NCBI GenBank assembly: GCA_958295665.1
Contig: OY282559.1
Coordinates: 260,778,245 to 260,842,244, forward strand
DNA: 64,000 nucleotides
Reading direction: 5' to 3'
From: Tipula vernalis
Lineage: Eukaryota; Arthropoda; Insecta; Diptera; Tipulidae
The notes under the pieces were generated by a model. The model was not told where the DNA came from. It worked only from the letters and a program-made list of their open reading frames with translations, and did no database searches. How positions within the stretch are numbered: position 1 is the stretch's first letter; every line of letters begins with the position of its first letter. Positions 11,362 through 22,100 of the stretch are shown here, in pieces. The translations under genes were made by a program, and so were the position numbers.

Positions 11362-14014
11362 CAGGGTGTCCCACTGGTACGAGTCCAAACGAGTAGGGCG
11401 TGAAGCTGGATCAATATCATGAAAAAGTCCACTACGCATATGCTCGGAAATGAACCGTTACCCACTTCAATTGCATTTCAAAATTTTTATGTTGGCACAC
11501 TACCTTGAATGATGTAAATGCCAATAACTCTTCTAAAAATTGAGGTAACTCAATTGTTTTTCTATAATTTTAAGGGCACAGAGTGCTTCTTTCTTCTCTG
11601 GAAGTAGGAACACCATGCATCGTATTTTCCATAAAGAAAACATTGGTGGAATTAAAAAAATTGTGCGAGAAATAATAAAAAAATTCATTAAACTTATTTT
11701 TCCTCGAAAAACTCACTTAATCATTTTTGTTTTTTATTTCAAATTTAAATTTAATAGACTATTTAATACAAAATTGCTTCATCGTTTTTTATCTAATCAT
11801 GTATAGTTTTTGAGATATTAACATTTCCATGTAGTACTTAATAATTTATTGTTGAATTTCTAAGTTTCAACTTCACAAACAATTTTCAAAATGATTTCCA
11901 TTTTGTTACAAGCATAAGTTAAATTCTTTCGGGTTACTCGAAATAAAGTAACTTTTTTACCTCCTAAAGAATATGAAAATATTTTTGTAGTTGTGTTGGT
12001 GTAAAAAAAGCAAAATAAAGTGAGGTTATGTTTTACTGTCAGTCAGATCAGTAAAACTTTTTTTATTTTGATAACAAAAAGATGGAACCAATTAATTTTA
12101 TCGCATTAATATTCAATAAACAACAAATGAAATATCAAAATGAAGTTTTATTTTTGTTTCCAATTCACTTTGACATTTCACATTTCTATGTATTTGTAAA
12201 GAGTAAAGCAAATCTATGAAAAAATCTAGAGTAAAGCAAAATGCTCTCGAGCAAAAAATAAAGTGCTTTATTTTCCCAGAAAGAATTTGTAATGTCAAAT
12301 TGTTACCCTTCGAGTAAAATTTTTTACCCCCAGGGTGTTTTTTTTTCCGAAAGAATTTAACAATAGTTGCAGTTGTCTTTTAATGGCAGCAGCCATGTTG
12401 AAATTGCCTAAATTTTCTTTTATGTTGTTGCCGGCATTATTGATTCGATCAACCAACTGCTCCCTAGTCTGAATGTTGGTTTTGTAGACTTCTCCTTTCA
12501 AATATCCCCATCCATAAAAGTCTAATGGTGTTAAATCTGGAGATTTAGCCGGCCAAGCTATAGGTCCGCTGCGACCAATCCATCGCCCTGGATAATTTAT
12601 ATCAAACCAATTTCGAACTTGTCTTCCATGGTGTGCAGGAGCTCCATCTTGTTGATACAAGAAAGTATTTCTCATCATGAGTGGAATTGAATCTAGCATA
12701 GTGGGAGCTGTTTCATTCAAAAATTCAATATAGTTTTGTAAGTTCAATCTTTCAGGTAGTAAAATTGGCCCGATAAAATTATTTCCAAGTATACCACACC
12801 ATACATTAACACTAAAACGTCTTTGAAATGATGATTCTCGCTTAACGTGTGGGTTTTCTGGTTGCCACTCATGAAGATTGTGGAAATTTGTTATTCCATC
12901 GCTCGTAAATTTCGATTCTTCTGTCCATAAAATGGATGGCAAATATGAAGGATTATGTTCCTCGTTGTTTAACAATAAATGGCAGAAATTTGTTCTGTTT
13001 GGTAAATCGACTGGTAATAATTCTTGCACTGGAGTGTAGTGGAATGGGTGTAGATGGTTTCTTCGAAGTACCCTCCAGACTTTATTTTTGCTAATACTAA
13101 GTTGTATCGAAAGACGTCTCGTGCTAATGGTGGGATCTCTTTGTACTGAATTCAAAACTTGTTCGTCGTTATTGACTTCGTATTGAACTCGTCTTACATT
13201 TTCGTGTTCATAGCGGACCAATGTTCCTCGTTCTCGTAATCGTCTGTGAACTGTTTGAAATATTCTATAATCTGGCACCGGCCAACCTGGATAACGGTTT
13301 GCGTATTCACGTTCTACAGCTCGTCCATTTCCGTTACATAAACCATAAATAAAATGGATGTCGGCGAGTTTTTCGAATGTGTAGCGAGGCATTTTATTAT
13401 TTCTGATTACAAACGCCCAAAAAATTATTTTCAAAAGATTACATATGGACGTGCATACTAAATTGTTGTTTTTGTTTAAAACGATTGCTTTGGTTTTTCA
13501 TAATAAATTTTTTACTTCTAACAACTGGTTTTTATAATAATTTTTTTTCAACAAGTACTACATTGAAACGTTAATATCTCAAAAACTATACATGATTAGA
13601 TAAAAAACGATGAAGCAATTTTATATTAAATAGTCTATTAAATTTAAATTTGAAATAAAAAATAAAAATTATCAAGTGAGTTTTTCGAGAAAAAATAAGT
13701 TTAATGAATTTTTTTTATTATTTCTCGCACAATTTTTTTAATTCCACCAATGTTTTCTTTATGGAAAATACGATGCATGATATTCCTACTTCCAGAGAAG
13801 AAAGAAGCACTCTGTGCCTTTAAAATTATAGAAAAACAATTGAGTTATCTTAATTTTTAGAAGAGTTATTGGCATTTACATCATTCAAGGTAGTGTGCCA
13901 ACATAAAAAGTAGGTAACGGTTCATTTCAGGGCATAATCGTAGTGGACTTTTTTCATGATATTGATCCAGCTACACGCCCTACTCGTTTGGACTCGTACC
14001 TGTGGGACACCCTG
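11362..14014 (-). mobile_element. Tc1/mariner-type transposon with about 0.5-kb inverted repeats
   Basis: The unit begins CAGGGTGTCCCACTGGTACG and ends with the near-complement CGTACCTGTGGGACACCCTG. TA lies directly outside each end (11360-11361 and 14015-14016), the insertion site of the Tc1/mariner superfamily. The two ends stay similar for roughly 480-500 bp (11362 to about 11850, and about 13530-14014), with small differences. A single transposase gene on the minus strand fills the centre. Short frames inside the terminal repeats are not genes. Confidence 0.85.
12295..13392 (-). CDS. Tc1/mariner-like transposase
   Basis: This is a 365-residue frame starting at MPRYTFEK. The upstream in-frame Met at 13434 adds 14 residues and is less likely. 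The N-terminal 60 residues (YTFEKLADIHFIYG...NRYP...RRLRERG) form the helix-turn-helix region of insect transposases, DUF4817-like. The DDE domain shows YQQDGAPAHH and KSPDLTPLDF, whose Asp residues are separated by 41 residues (DD41D-type spacing, as in rosa/visitor-type elements). The first catalytic position, usually WTDE, reads WTEES. This Asp-to-Glu change may cripple the enzyme. It would cut and paste the surrounding TIR element at TA sites. There are no internal stops, so the copy is young or still close to active. Confidence 0.82.
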   Translation of the reverse strand: MPRYTFEKLADIHFIYGLCNGNGRAVEREYANRYPGWPVPDYRIFQTVHRRLRERGTLVRYEHENVRRVQYEVNNDEQVLNSVQRDPTISTRRLSIQLSISKNKVWRVLRRNHLHPFHYTPVQELLPVDLPNRTNFCHLLLNNEEHNPSYLPSILWTEESKFTSDGITNFHNLHEWQPENPHVKRESSFQRRFSVNVWCGILGNNFIGPILLPERLNLQNYIEFLNETAPTMLDSIPLMMRNTFLYQQDGAPAHHGRQVRNWFDINYPGRWIGRSGPIAWPAKSPDLTPLDFYGWGYLKGEVYKTNIQTREQLVDRINNAGNNIKENLGNFNMAAAIKRQLQLLLNSFGKKNTLGVKNFTRRVTI

Positions 14015-14189
14015 TATATATCTGGGAATAACTGCTGTAAAAAAAATGATTCCCTGTTCCCCGGGAATTACCAGAATAGGGCCACAGTGTAGACTGCGTG
14101 TCGGAAAACCTGAAGTCTTTTGGTATGGCCTACCTTCACCTAGTGAAAAGTAAAACAAAATTTCATGGTTAATGCTCTGATACATACAA
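14015..14189. other. Fragment of CTGTGGCCC MITE
   Basis: TTCCCCGGGAATTACCAG at about 14055-14075, followed by AATAGGGCCACAG, matches the right end of the MITE at 47232-47661. This is a leftover terminus next to the mariner insertion. No gene was seen. Confidence 0.45.
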
Positions 14190-15635
14190 CCCCAACCCAA
14201 GATATACAGAAAATAAAGGTATATAATATTGCGCATGCTGTTGCTATCTTTTTTTCGCAATTTGACGTCACGTGTGTAGACAAAAATGCTGATATTAATA
14301 AGGAGTTTCGTGATATTTTTATTAATTTTTTAAATAAATGGAAAATAAACGAATATTTTTTTTATTCTTGGCATTAATTGTTTTTCGACTTTATGTTAAA
14401 ATTAAATACATATTTCAATTTTTATTTTAGTTATACTATATACTGCAATACTTTTGGAATTAAATCCCGCAAAGAGGCATGTTTTAATATTAGTGTCTAG
14501 AGCAGACTGTTTGAGCACATTGCATAACAAGTTTCGGAATTTATGAGTAGAATTTTTTTGTTAAATGCAGAGAACGTTTAGATTTTTAATATGTATACTA
14601 AATTTGAATAATTCCTATTGCAACAAGAACACATATAGAACACTAAATAGTGAAGGGGTGTTTTGATTTAGTTGTAGCGAAAACCATTAGACAATAAATG
14701 AAATAAGCCAGAGATTTAATTTTAACCCTTGTGTTTACAACCGAATTTTTATCTTTGTCTTTACAACCAACATACCCGGGTAAGAATGTACGATTTCTAT
14801 TAATTTCATTTAATTCAGAACACGTAATTGTTAAGCTACTGAAGGATTCATGTCGATTAGGTAACTAACCCAATAAAATGTTGGTCATTAAAATTGAAAA
14901 ACATACCCGGGTATGCGGTTGTAAACATAAAGGTTAATTTATACTTTTATTTAATTTCCTATTTTTTAAATTTATATTTTCTATTAAACGGGCGTTTAAT
15001 AACCGAATTTTAAAAAACATTTTACACCTAAAAAACAATTTTTTTATTTTAAAATTTAATCCGACTTCGTTTGAATACGATATTAAATTTTTTATGTAGT
15101 TTCTTCCAACTTTTAATATCGTCGAATTACTTTTGTTGAAGATATCCTCTAACATTTTTAAATTTTGAATAAATTCGTCGCTTAAAAATAGATGGCAAAT
15201 ATTTGAGTATATAACGTAAACAAATAAAAAATTTAATAATTGGTACGGTACATATGTTCAAATAACCAAAAACATTTAATAATTTAATTGTTTTATATTA
15301 TGTACTCATAATTTTCTTTACCATTTTTTCCATTTATCTCTACTCGAGGAATTATTTCTCAAATATTTGGACCATAAAAAAATATAAAGCATAAAAAGGG
15401 TCTCGGTAAACTATCATTATCAATTGTAAATACGGTTTGTTAAAAAAAATTACGATTATTCTTGATTTATTTAAAAAATTAATCAAAAAACCGCCAAACT
15501 TAATATAAATATCTGCTTTTTTGTCTACACGTGACGTGATGTGTAAAGAAAGACGAAAATGAGACACGGGAATATACTACCTCTTTTTTCTGTATACCTT
15601 GACCCCAACGAAAACACCCAACCCATGTACAAATA
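14190..15635. mobile_element. Diverged inverted-repeat element
   Basis: Sequence at 14190-14310 (AAGATATACAGAAAATAAAG, GACGTCACGTGT, AGACAAAAATGCTGATATT) recurs inverted at about 15500-15620 with differences and indels. This suggests a 1.4-kb fold-back or MITE whose exact ends I cannot set. It contains a TTAA-flanked MITE at 14726-14933. Confidence 0.4.
14726..14933. mobile_element. piggyBac-like MITE with TTAA target sites
   Basis: The ends CCCTTGTGTTTACAACCG and CGGTTGTAAACATAAAGG are inverted, with internal ACATACCCGGGTA palindromes. TTAA flanks both sides (14722-14725 and 14934-14937), which is the piggyBac signature. It is 208 bp and noncoding. Confidence 0.65.
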
Positions 15636-15743
15636 ATAGCATAAAATAAGGCGTGGTCTCGCAAAAGTTGTAAACTTCACTTTTAGGTGTCACTATTTTG
15701 CATTTTTTTTTTCAACGCTTGTCAAAATTAAAAGTTTATAAAC

Positions 15744-16933
15744 ATGACAGTCTACACATTAAACCAAAAAATTTTTATAGTAAAACGTTATTATCAATCA
15801 GGAAATTCAACAGATAAAGTTCGAACTGAATTTCCTACCAGATTTGTTACGAAGGATTCACCAACTTATGAAAATATTATTAATTTAATCAATTTATTTG
15901 AAGAATATGGTAGTGTTTGTGAATGTGGATGCGACAGGAAAGGGAGCCTCGACTTGATTGCGGTAAATATTTGTTAAAATTTTACGAAACGCACTTCTGA
16001 ATGTTCCTAATTTTCCAGAATGTTGAGTCATTTGAAACCATAGTTAAAAAGGAAGATTCAGATAATGTTGATGAAATAAAGCTAGAAGATAATAATGAAG
16101 AAGAATTCCCAAATGAGAAAACTGAATATTTATCAGTCCCTCATGAAACAACCGACGCTGAAGAGAACGATGATTCCGTAGAAGACAGTACAAATGATAA
16201 TTCAAGTGACGCAAATTATAACGCCGATTCCGAAAAAGAAACTCGTATTAAACAAAATAAAAAGATACGCCAAGATTTAAGATGTAAACAATGTGACCGC
16301 CAATTTATGCGACGTGATAAATTCCGTGCCCATTTAGAAAAACATGAAAAGGAATGCAAAATATGTGGAAAACGACCTCGAAATCTTGAGCAACATATGC
16401 GTTACCATACAGGTGAAAAAGGGTTTGTTTGCTATGTATGTGGTCTTCAATGTTTCAAACCCGATCAATTATTTTCTCATATGCGATCGCATCAAAAAGA
16501 ACGACCGTTTTCTTGTGCGACTTGTAATAAAGGATTTAAATCAAAACAACACTTGAATCGTCACATTAAAACTCATGTACCATTTGATAAACGACCGATT
16601 CAGTGTGACCAGTGTCAAAAAAGATTCTGTTTCCAACGAGAACTAAATTTACATAAGAAAATCCACACGGGTGAAAAGACTTGTTTCTGTCAAGAATGTG
16701 GTTTGGGTTTTACTAGTAACTGGTCACTAAAAATGCATGCACGAACTCATACTGGTGAAAGACCTTTTACGTGTGATTACTGTGACAAGGCATTCAGTCG
16801 GTCCGGCAGTTTAAATATTCATGTTCGAATTCACACAGGAGAAAAGCCGTATAGCTGCAAGATTTGCAACAAAACATTCTACGATGCTGGTTCACGAGGT
16901 GTACATGAAAATAAACATAAAATTAAAAGCTAA
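15744..16933 (+). CDS. HTH plus C2H2 zinc-finger protein, gene 1 (two exons)
   Basis: Exon 1 is 15744-15962 (73 codons). The intron 15963-16018 is 56 bp, GTAAAT...TTCCAG, phase 0. Exon 2 is 16019-16933, for a total of about 377 residues. Residues 1-60 ([19 protein letters not shown]..., [18 protein letters not shown]) match the layout of the helix-turn-helix of insect transposases such as the one at 12295-13392. An acidic, low-complexity stretch follows (about 75-155). Then come eight C2H2 fingers, the second shortened and several with TGEK/TGER linkers, ending near the C terminus. It is probably a nuclear DNA-binding regulator, but the target is unknown. The same exon plan is seen in the gene at 49477-50823. 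No stops interrupt it. Confidence 0.82.
15963..16018 (+). other. Intron of zinc-finger gene 1
   Basis: GT donor (GCG|GTAAAT) and AG acceptor after a pyrimidine-rich TTTTCC. Removal joins two frames in phase 0. The paralogue has its intron at the same place and phase. Confidence 0.75.
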
Positions 16934-17057
16934 TTTAATCTATCCTTAACTTAGCTTTATAATAAGCAATAAAACCAAATTGAAAAATAGCGTTACTGGT
17001 TATTATTTTGTATCGAAGTAGGGTTGTAGTAAGGTTTGTATCACGGGATCACTACTT

Positions 17058-17547
17058 AGTACGTTTATGATAGGGATTCAATCCGGGTTGAAACTGGATT
17101 AACCACCCCTATTATGACTGTCGAGTCGATAGACAATCGACACGACTCGAGTTAAAAAAAAAAACAACAAAATTAAAGAAAAATTCGTGCACCATTATTA
17201 AAAAATATTCGTTTTAATTTTTTCAATTAAATTTATTATTTTATTTTAAATATCTTATTTATTAAGATTTTAATTAATTAATTTTAATAATAAATTTTTG
17301 TTTTGGTATTTAGTTTTATATTTTTTCGAAAAAATTACTCCAACATTTCGGTGGTCTATCCCGTAATTTTCATGGAGGATTGAAAATTACAATTTTTTAG
17401 TACTTTTTTCGAAAAAATAAAAAGCTAAATACCAAAACAAAAATTTATTATTAAAATTAATTAATTAAAATCTTAATAAATAAGATATTTAAAATAAAAT
17501 AATAAATTTAATTGAAAAAATTAAAACGAATATTTTTTAATATTGGC
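17058..17547. mobile_element. Fold-back element with perfect 117-bp inverted arms
   Basis: The arms at about 17198-17314 and 17424-17541 appear to be exact reverse complements. They enclose a loop of about 110 bp that contains ACATTTCGGTGGTCTATCCC. The left part carries TACGTTTATG and GAGTCGAGT-type motifs shared with 47937-48908. A second copy of one arm and the loop is at about 31446-31974. AT-rich, no coding. Confidence 0.65.
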
Positions 17548-17548
17548 A

Positions 17549-17649
17549 CAGAATACAACCAGAAGAGACATAACGCTGTTATTGTATGGACAAATTTGGA
17601 CTCATTTTTTTGACCTTGATTTGCCGAAGTTAATCTTTTTTCTGTGATA
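17549..17649. mobile_element. Internally deleted copy of the CCACAGAAG MITE
   Basis: CACAGAA...TTCTGTG ends surround about 100 bp that matches part of the 8670-9010 unit (ACTCATTTTTTTGACCTTGA). ATATT occurs on both sides, which may be the target duplication. It lies directly against the fold-back arm. Confidence 0.5.
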
Positions 17650-17799
17650 TTAGCTGTATTTTGTTGAGAAAAAATTAATTCGAATTATTTTGGAGTTATT
17701 TTTTTCTTAACAGAATAAGCCGCGAAATATTTTTTCAATTTAATTTTTATATTCTATGTTGGTATTTCTTCTGTTTTTCATTCAAGTTTTCATTCAATC

Positions 17800-18631
17800 T
17801 ACAAATCACATTTTTTGAACAAATATTTCATACTTACCAAAAAATCTAGCTCGTACGTACGATACAATTTTAGAATATTTCAGTTCTTACTGGGCGTGTT
17901 CAATCGGGCAAAAATGATAAAAAATATCATGATATTTTATCATACCCTAACTTCATTTCGTAATACTGTCCGTCAAACCCGATTGAACAACCAAAATTGA
18001 TAAAAAATGATAAATTGATTTTAAATGTCACATTTTGTTTTAAATCGCTTTGTAAAATTCAATAAACTCGTTTTGTCGTCGGGTTTTTAATTAAATGTTT
18101 ATATTTTTTAATTAGTTTTATTTATAAATTATTTTGATATTGAAATTTTTTGGTTTTTATTCAAATATTGGAGACACAAATAATTTTAGTTTGAGTTTCG
18201 TTGTGTTTGTGTTCTTAGATAAAAAATCGAAATATAAATTATTATTTATATTTATATAAATAGGTGACTTTGTAAATACCATATAAATATCTTAAAAAAT
18301 TAAATTTAATTTAATTTATGCACGGAAAATTGCTCAAAGAAAATTAATCCAAAATTGACAGCCGGAACCCAAAAAACCGAGAAAAAAGTTGATTTTTTGT
18401 TGTGATAAATGAGTGCGTTTAATGCCAAAAGTGATAAAATATATCATGATATTTTTTATCATTTTTGCCCGATTGAACACAAGGACTATAATTCACGTGT
18501 AAAATAGACCTAAATAAAATATTTGATAGCAACCGAATGTTCAAAGCCAACGCCACCGGTATAAAAGGGTCTCAGCTTCGCATTTGTGGTAACTAAATAT
18601 TTCGAGGCGAGGCGCCTGGTATGAAAAGTAC
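17800..18631 (-). mobile_element. Harbinger-like MITE (AGTACTTTTCATACC family), partial and interrupted
   Basis: Inverted relative to the copy at 9720, this one keeps the CGAGGCGAGGCGCC end at 18602-18631 but lacks its other terminus. A second MITE (17896-18480) splits it, and the autonomous gypsy copy at 18632 inserted in its terminal GTAC. Confidence 0.6.
17896..18480 (-). mobile_element. MITE with GTGTTCAATCGGGC ends, second copy
   Basis: Complete inverted ends GTGTTCAATCGGGCAAAAAT and GCCCGATTGAACAC enclose 585 bp. It is related along its length to 7654-8209 in the opposite orientation. It is nested in the Harbinger-like MITE. Confidence 0.65.
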
Positions 18632-19117
18632 TGTTACGTTTTTGCCTTGTCAAACAAGGTTCGTATCACTGGATTGTGAATAATACAAACTCAATTCAAT
18701 TTATCACCAACGAATTTATTTATTTCACAAAATTTATTACAACACAGTTTATCAATAAAAATTCACAAAATCACTTTATATAAATTATTCTTAAATTTTA
18801 CTGATCACTTTTACTTTATTTATCGCACTATAACACTTTTTTAAATCACTTTTTATTTCCTTTTAATCTTTATACTATCGCTTACTAATAATCTTACAAG
18901 TTTACACTATCGCGTTCCAAATACGAATAATCCAATTCGATCTTGTTCGCCTTTTTATATACACAAACCAAGCTTCTCGAAAGTTCACGACTTTTCCAGT
19001 TGGAATAGCGTAGAAACATTACGTAACAATTTTTATCATGGAAAATTCCATTTAGTACATTAAACATTGAGCTATTAGTTTTACTTATTCTATTACACAC
19101 TAGGTGTCACCGTCACA
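18632..19117 (-). repeat. 3' LTR of gypsy copy A
   Basis: 486 bp, TGTGACGGTGACACC...CGTAACA on the minus strand. It appears identical to 24259-24744. Confidence 0.93.
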
Positions 19118-19128
19118 CTACCCCTCAC

Positions 19129-22100
19129 CTAAGCCTGTTCGTCCCGAACAGGACCCAAATCACCTCCTCTGTATAGGGCTAGCCTCTCCAAATGCACCAC
19201 CTTTGGTTTACCTCGATGTCCCTTCCGTATCCGATAAACCACGTCGTTCATCCTTGTGATGACAGTATAAGGTCCTTCCCATGCTGGTTGCAGCTTCGGT
19301 GATAATCCCTTTTTCCGTTGCGGGTTGTGAAGCCATACTAATTGCCCTTCCTGGAAGCCCTGGTTATTTGCTCGTATGTCATATCGAGCCTTCATCCGGT
19401 CACTTGACATCCGTATTTTCTCCCGTACAAATTGATGAATCTCATTAAGTTCCTCTTTCATTCGGTCTACGTAATCTTGTCCACATAAAGCCGATGATGG
19501 TACAGCCCCAAACTTTAGATCTCCAGGTAACCGTAGATTATCTCCAAATAAAGTTTTAGCTGGTGTCATTCCGGTTGTGTCATGTATAGCTGATCGATAG
19601 GCCATCAGAAACATCGGTATATGTCGATCCCAGTTGCGTTGGTTTTTCTCAACGACCTTTGCTAGATATTCCTCCAATGTACCATTGAATCTTTCCACCA
19701 TACCGTCAGACTGTGGATGCAAAGGCGTTGTTCTCGTTTTATTTATACCGAGCATCTGGCATATTTCTTGAAACACCACCGACTCAAAATTCCGTCCTTG
19801 ATCGGTATGAATCTCCATCGGCACTCCAAATCTGCTAATCCAATTGTTTACTACGGCATCAGCTATTGTTGTCGTCTCCTGATTGGGAATGGGGTACACC
19901 TCCGGCCATTTGCTGAAATAATCCATGATTACTAGCACATATTTGTTGCCGCTCTCAGTGGTGGGAAATGGGCCCGCTACATCCATTGCAATTCTTTCGA
20001 ATGGTGCTCCAACGTTATATTGCTTCATGGTTCCACGACTTTTGCGTGCGGGTCCCTTCACCGCCGCACATTGGTCACATTTTTGGCACCATTCTATCAC
20101 AGACTGCCTACATCCTGCCCAGTAGAATCGTTGACGTATCTTTGCTAGAGTTTTATTAATTCCAAGGTGGCCCCCACTTGCTCCTCCATGATACTCATTC
20201 AGAATTTCTGCAATCCGGCACTTTGGTATCACCAGCAACAATTGCTTCACTTTGCCATCCGTGCTTTCCCACAATCGTTTTAAACAGCCATTCTCAAGAC
20301 GGAGGCTATCCCATTGAGCCCAATAAGCCTTGACAATGGGAGTTCTGTCCGCGATTTCGCTCCAAGTTGGCCGGTGTTCCTTTTCCTTCCATTCCATTAT
20401 AACTGATAAATCCGTATCATCCAATTGCTCTTTCCTAACCATTTCGTCGGTCCACTCCTCATCAGGCAGCACTTGCGTAAGCCTAACGTCGATGATGCCT
20501 TCCTTTGCTTCAACATGGCCACAATGTTTACATTCTACTGGACACGGCCGTCTTGATAATGCGTCGGCATTTCTGTGTGCACTTCCCTTCCGATGTTCAA
20601 TTTGGAAATCGTAGCTTTGAAGACGTTCGATCCAGCGTGCTACTTGTCCCTCTGGATTCTTAAATTGTAACAGCCACCGTAAAGCGCCGTGATCTGTCCG
20701 TAAATGGAATTTTTGGCCATAAAGATACTTATGGAAATGCTTGACACACTCCACTATAGCCAACAATTCTTTCCGTGTCACGCAGTAATTACGCTCCGGT
20801 TTTGATAATGTTTTGGAGAAGTACGCAATAACTCTTTCTTGACCATTAATTTTCTGTGATAACACACCTCCTATACCGTCATTACTTGCATCGGTGTCTA
20901 AAATAAATTTCACGTTGGGTATAGGGTACGCGAGGATTGGCGCGACACACAACCGTCTCCTTAGTTCCACGAATGCTTCTTCCTGATCATTCTTCCATTC
21001 GAATGCCTTGTTCTTCCTGGTCAACTCGTGTAAACTCTTGGCGATGTTGGCGAATCCTGGCACGAAGCGTCTATAATAGGTGCACAATCCGAGAAAGCTT
21101 CGTAATTCGTGTAAATTTTTAGGTCTTGGCCAGTTCTTAACCGCTGCGATCTTTTCTTCGTCGGTGTGAATTCCATTAATCGTTACGAGATGACCCAAAT
21201 ATTTGACTTCAGTTCTGAACAGCTTACACTTCTTTGGACTTAACTTCAATCCGGCAGCCTGTATCCGATCCAAAACTTCCGCCAAGTTCTTTAGATGCTC
21301 GTCAAAATCCTTCCCCATAACGATGATGTCGTCCAGATATATTAGGCAAGTCTTCCAATGTAATCCCTTTAACACGCGCTCCATTAATCGTTCAAAAGTC
21401 GCAGGGGCATTACATAATCCGAACGGCATAACATTAAATTGCCAAAGTCCGTTACCCACACTGAACGCTGTTTTCTCGCGATCTTCCTCATGGACTTCCA
21501 CCTGCCAATAGCCGCTTTGTAAATCTAACGTCGAAAATATTTGAGCACCCGATAATGTGTCTAACGTGTCATCGATCCTTGGCAGTGGGTAGCTATCTTT
21601 TTTCGTCACAGCATTGAGTTTTCGGTAATCAACGCAAAATCTCATGCTACCGTCCTTCTTCTCGACCAATACTACCGGTGAACTCCATGGGCTGTTAGAT
21701 GGTTCGATTACTCCTGCTGCCTGCATATCTGTTACCATTCGATTGACTTCTTCTTGTTTTGCCAAAGGTAGCCTCCTGGGTGGTTGACGAATCGGCATCT
21801 CCGTTCCCGTATCAATTCGATGCTTTACCATTGAGGTCCTTCCGTTATTATCCGATGTACTGCAGAATATGGACGTGTACTGTTTGAGTAGTTGATGTGC
21901 AGAATCTTTCTGTGCCTCAGTAAGATCTTCGGTCCATTTCTGCATGAGTTGTTCTACCATTTCTTTCTGCTCTTGCATGTCGGCTTTTTCAACCGGACTT
22001 CTCTGTTCACACTTTACTATAGTTGAAACCTCGTTACATTTTCCGATGACTGTCCCTTTCTTGATGGTTTTCGTCTTATCCGAGAGATTTAGAGTCCTAA

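Noticed and set aside
13922..14260. 112-residue frame over the right mariner end
   Set aside because: It consists of terminal inverted repeat plus flank. The left repeat gives a similar spurious frame.
18894..19100. 68-residue frame inside the LTR (also at 24521-24727)
   Set aside because: It lies within LTR sequence, and other LTR copies break it. There is no sign of a protein.
19118..19128. Possible env gene between pol and 3' LTR of copies A and G
   Set aside because: Only about 11 bases separate the pol stop from the LTR, so there is no room for env. The family is not errantivirus-like in this respect.
20330..21511. Plus-strand open frames opposite the gypsy pol (for example 20330-20614, 21203-21511, with equals at 56349-57530)
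   Set aside because: They mirror the conserved pol codons on the other strand, recur wherever pol recurs, and show no protein family features.
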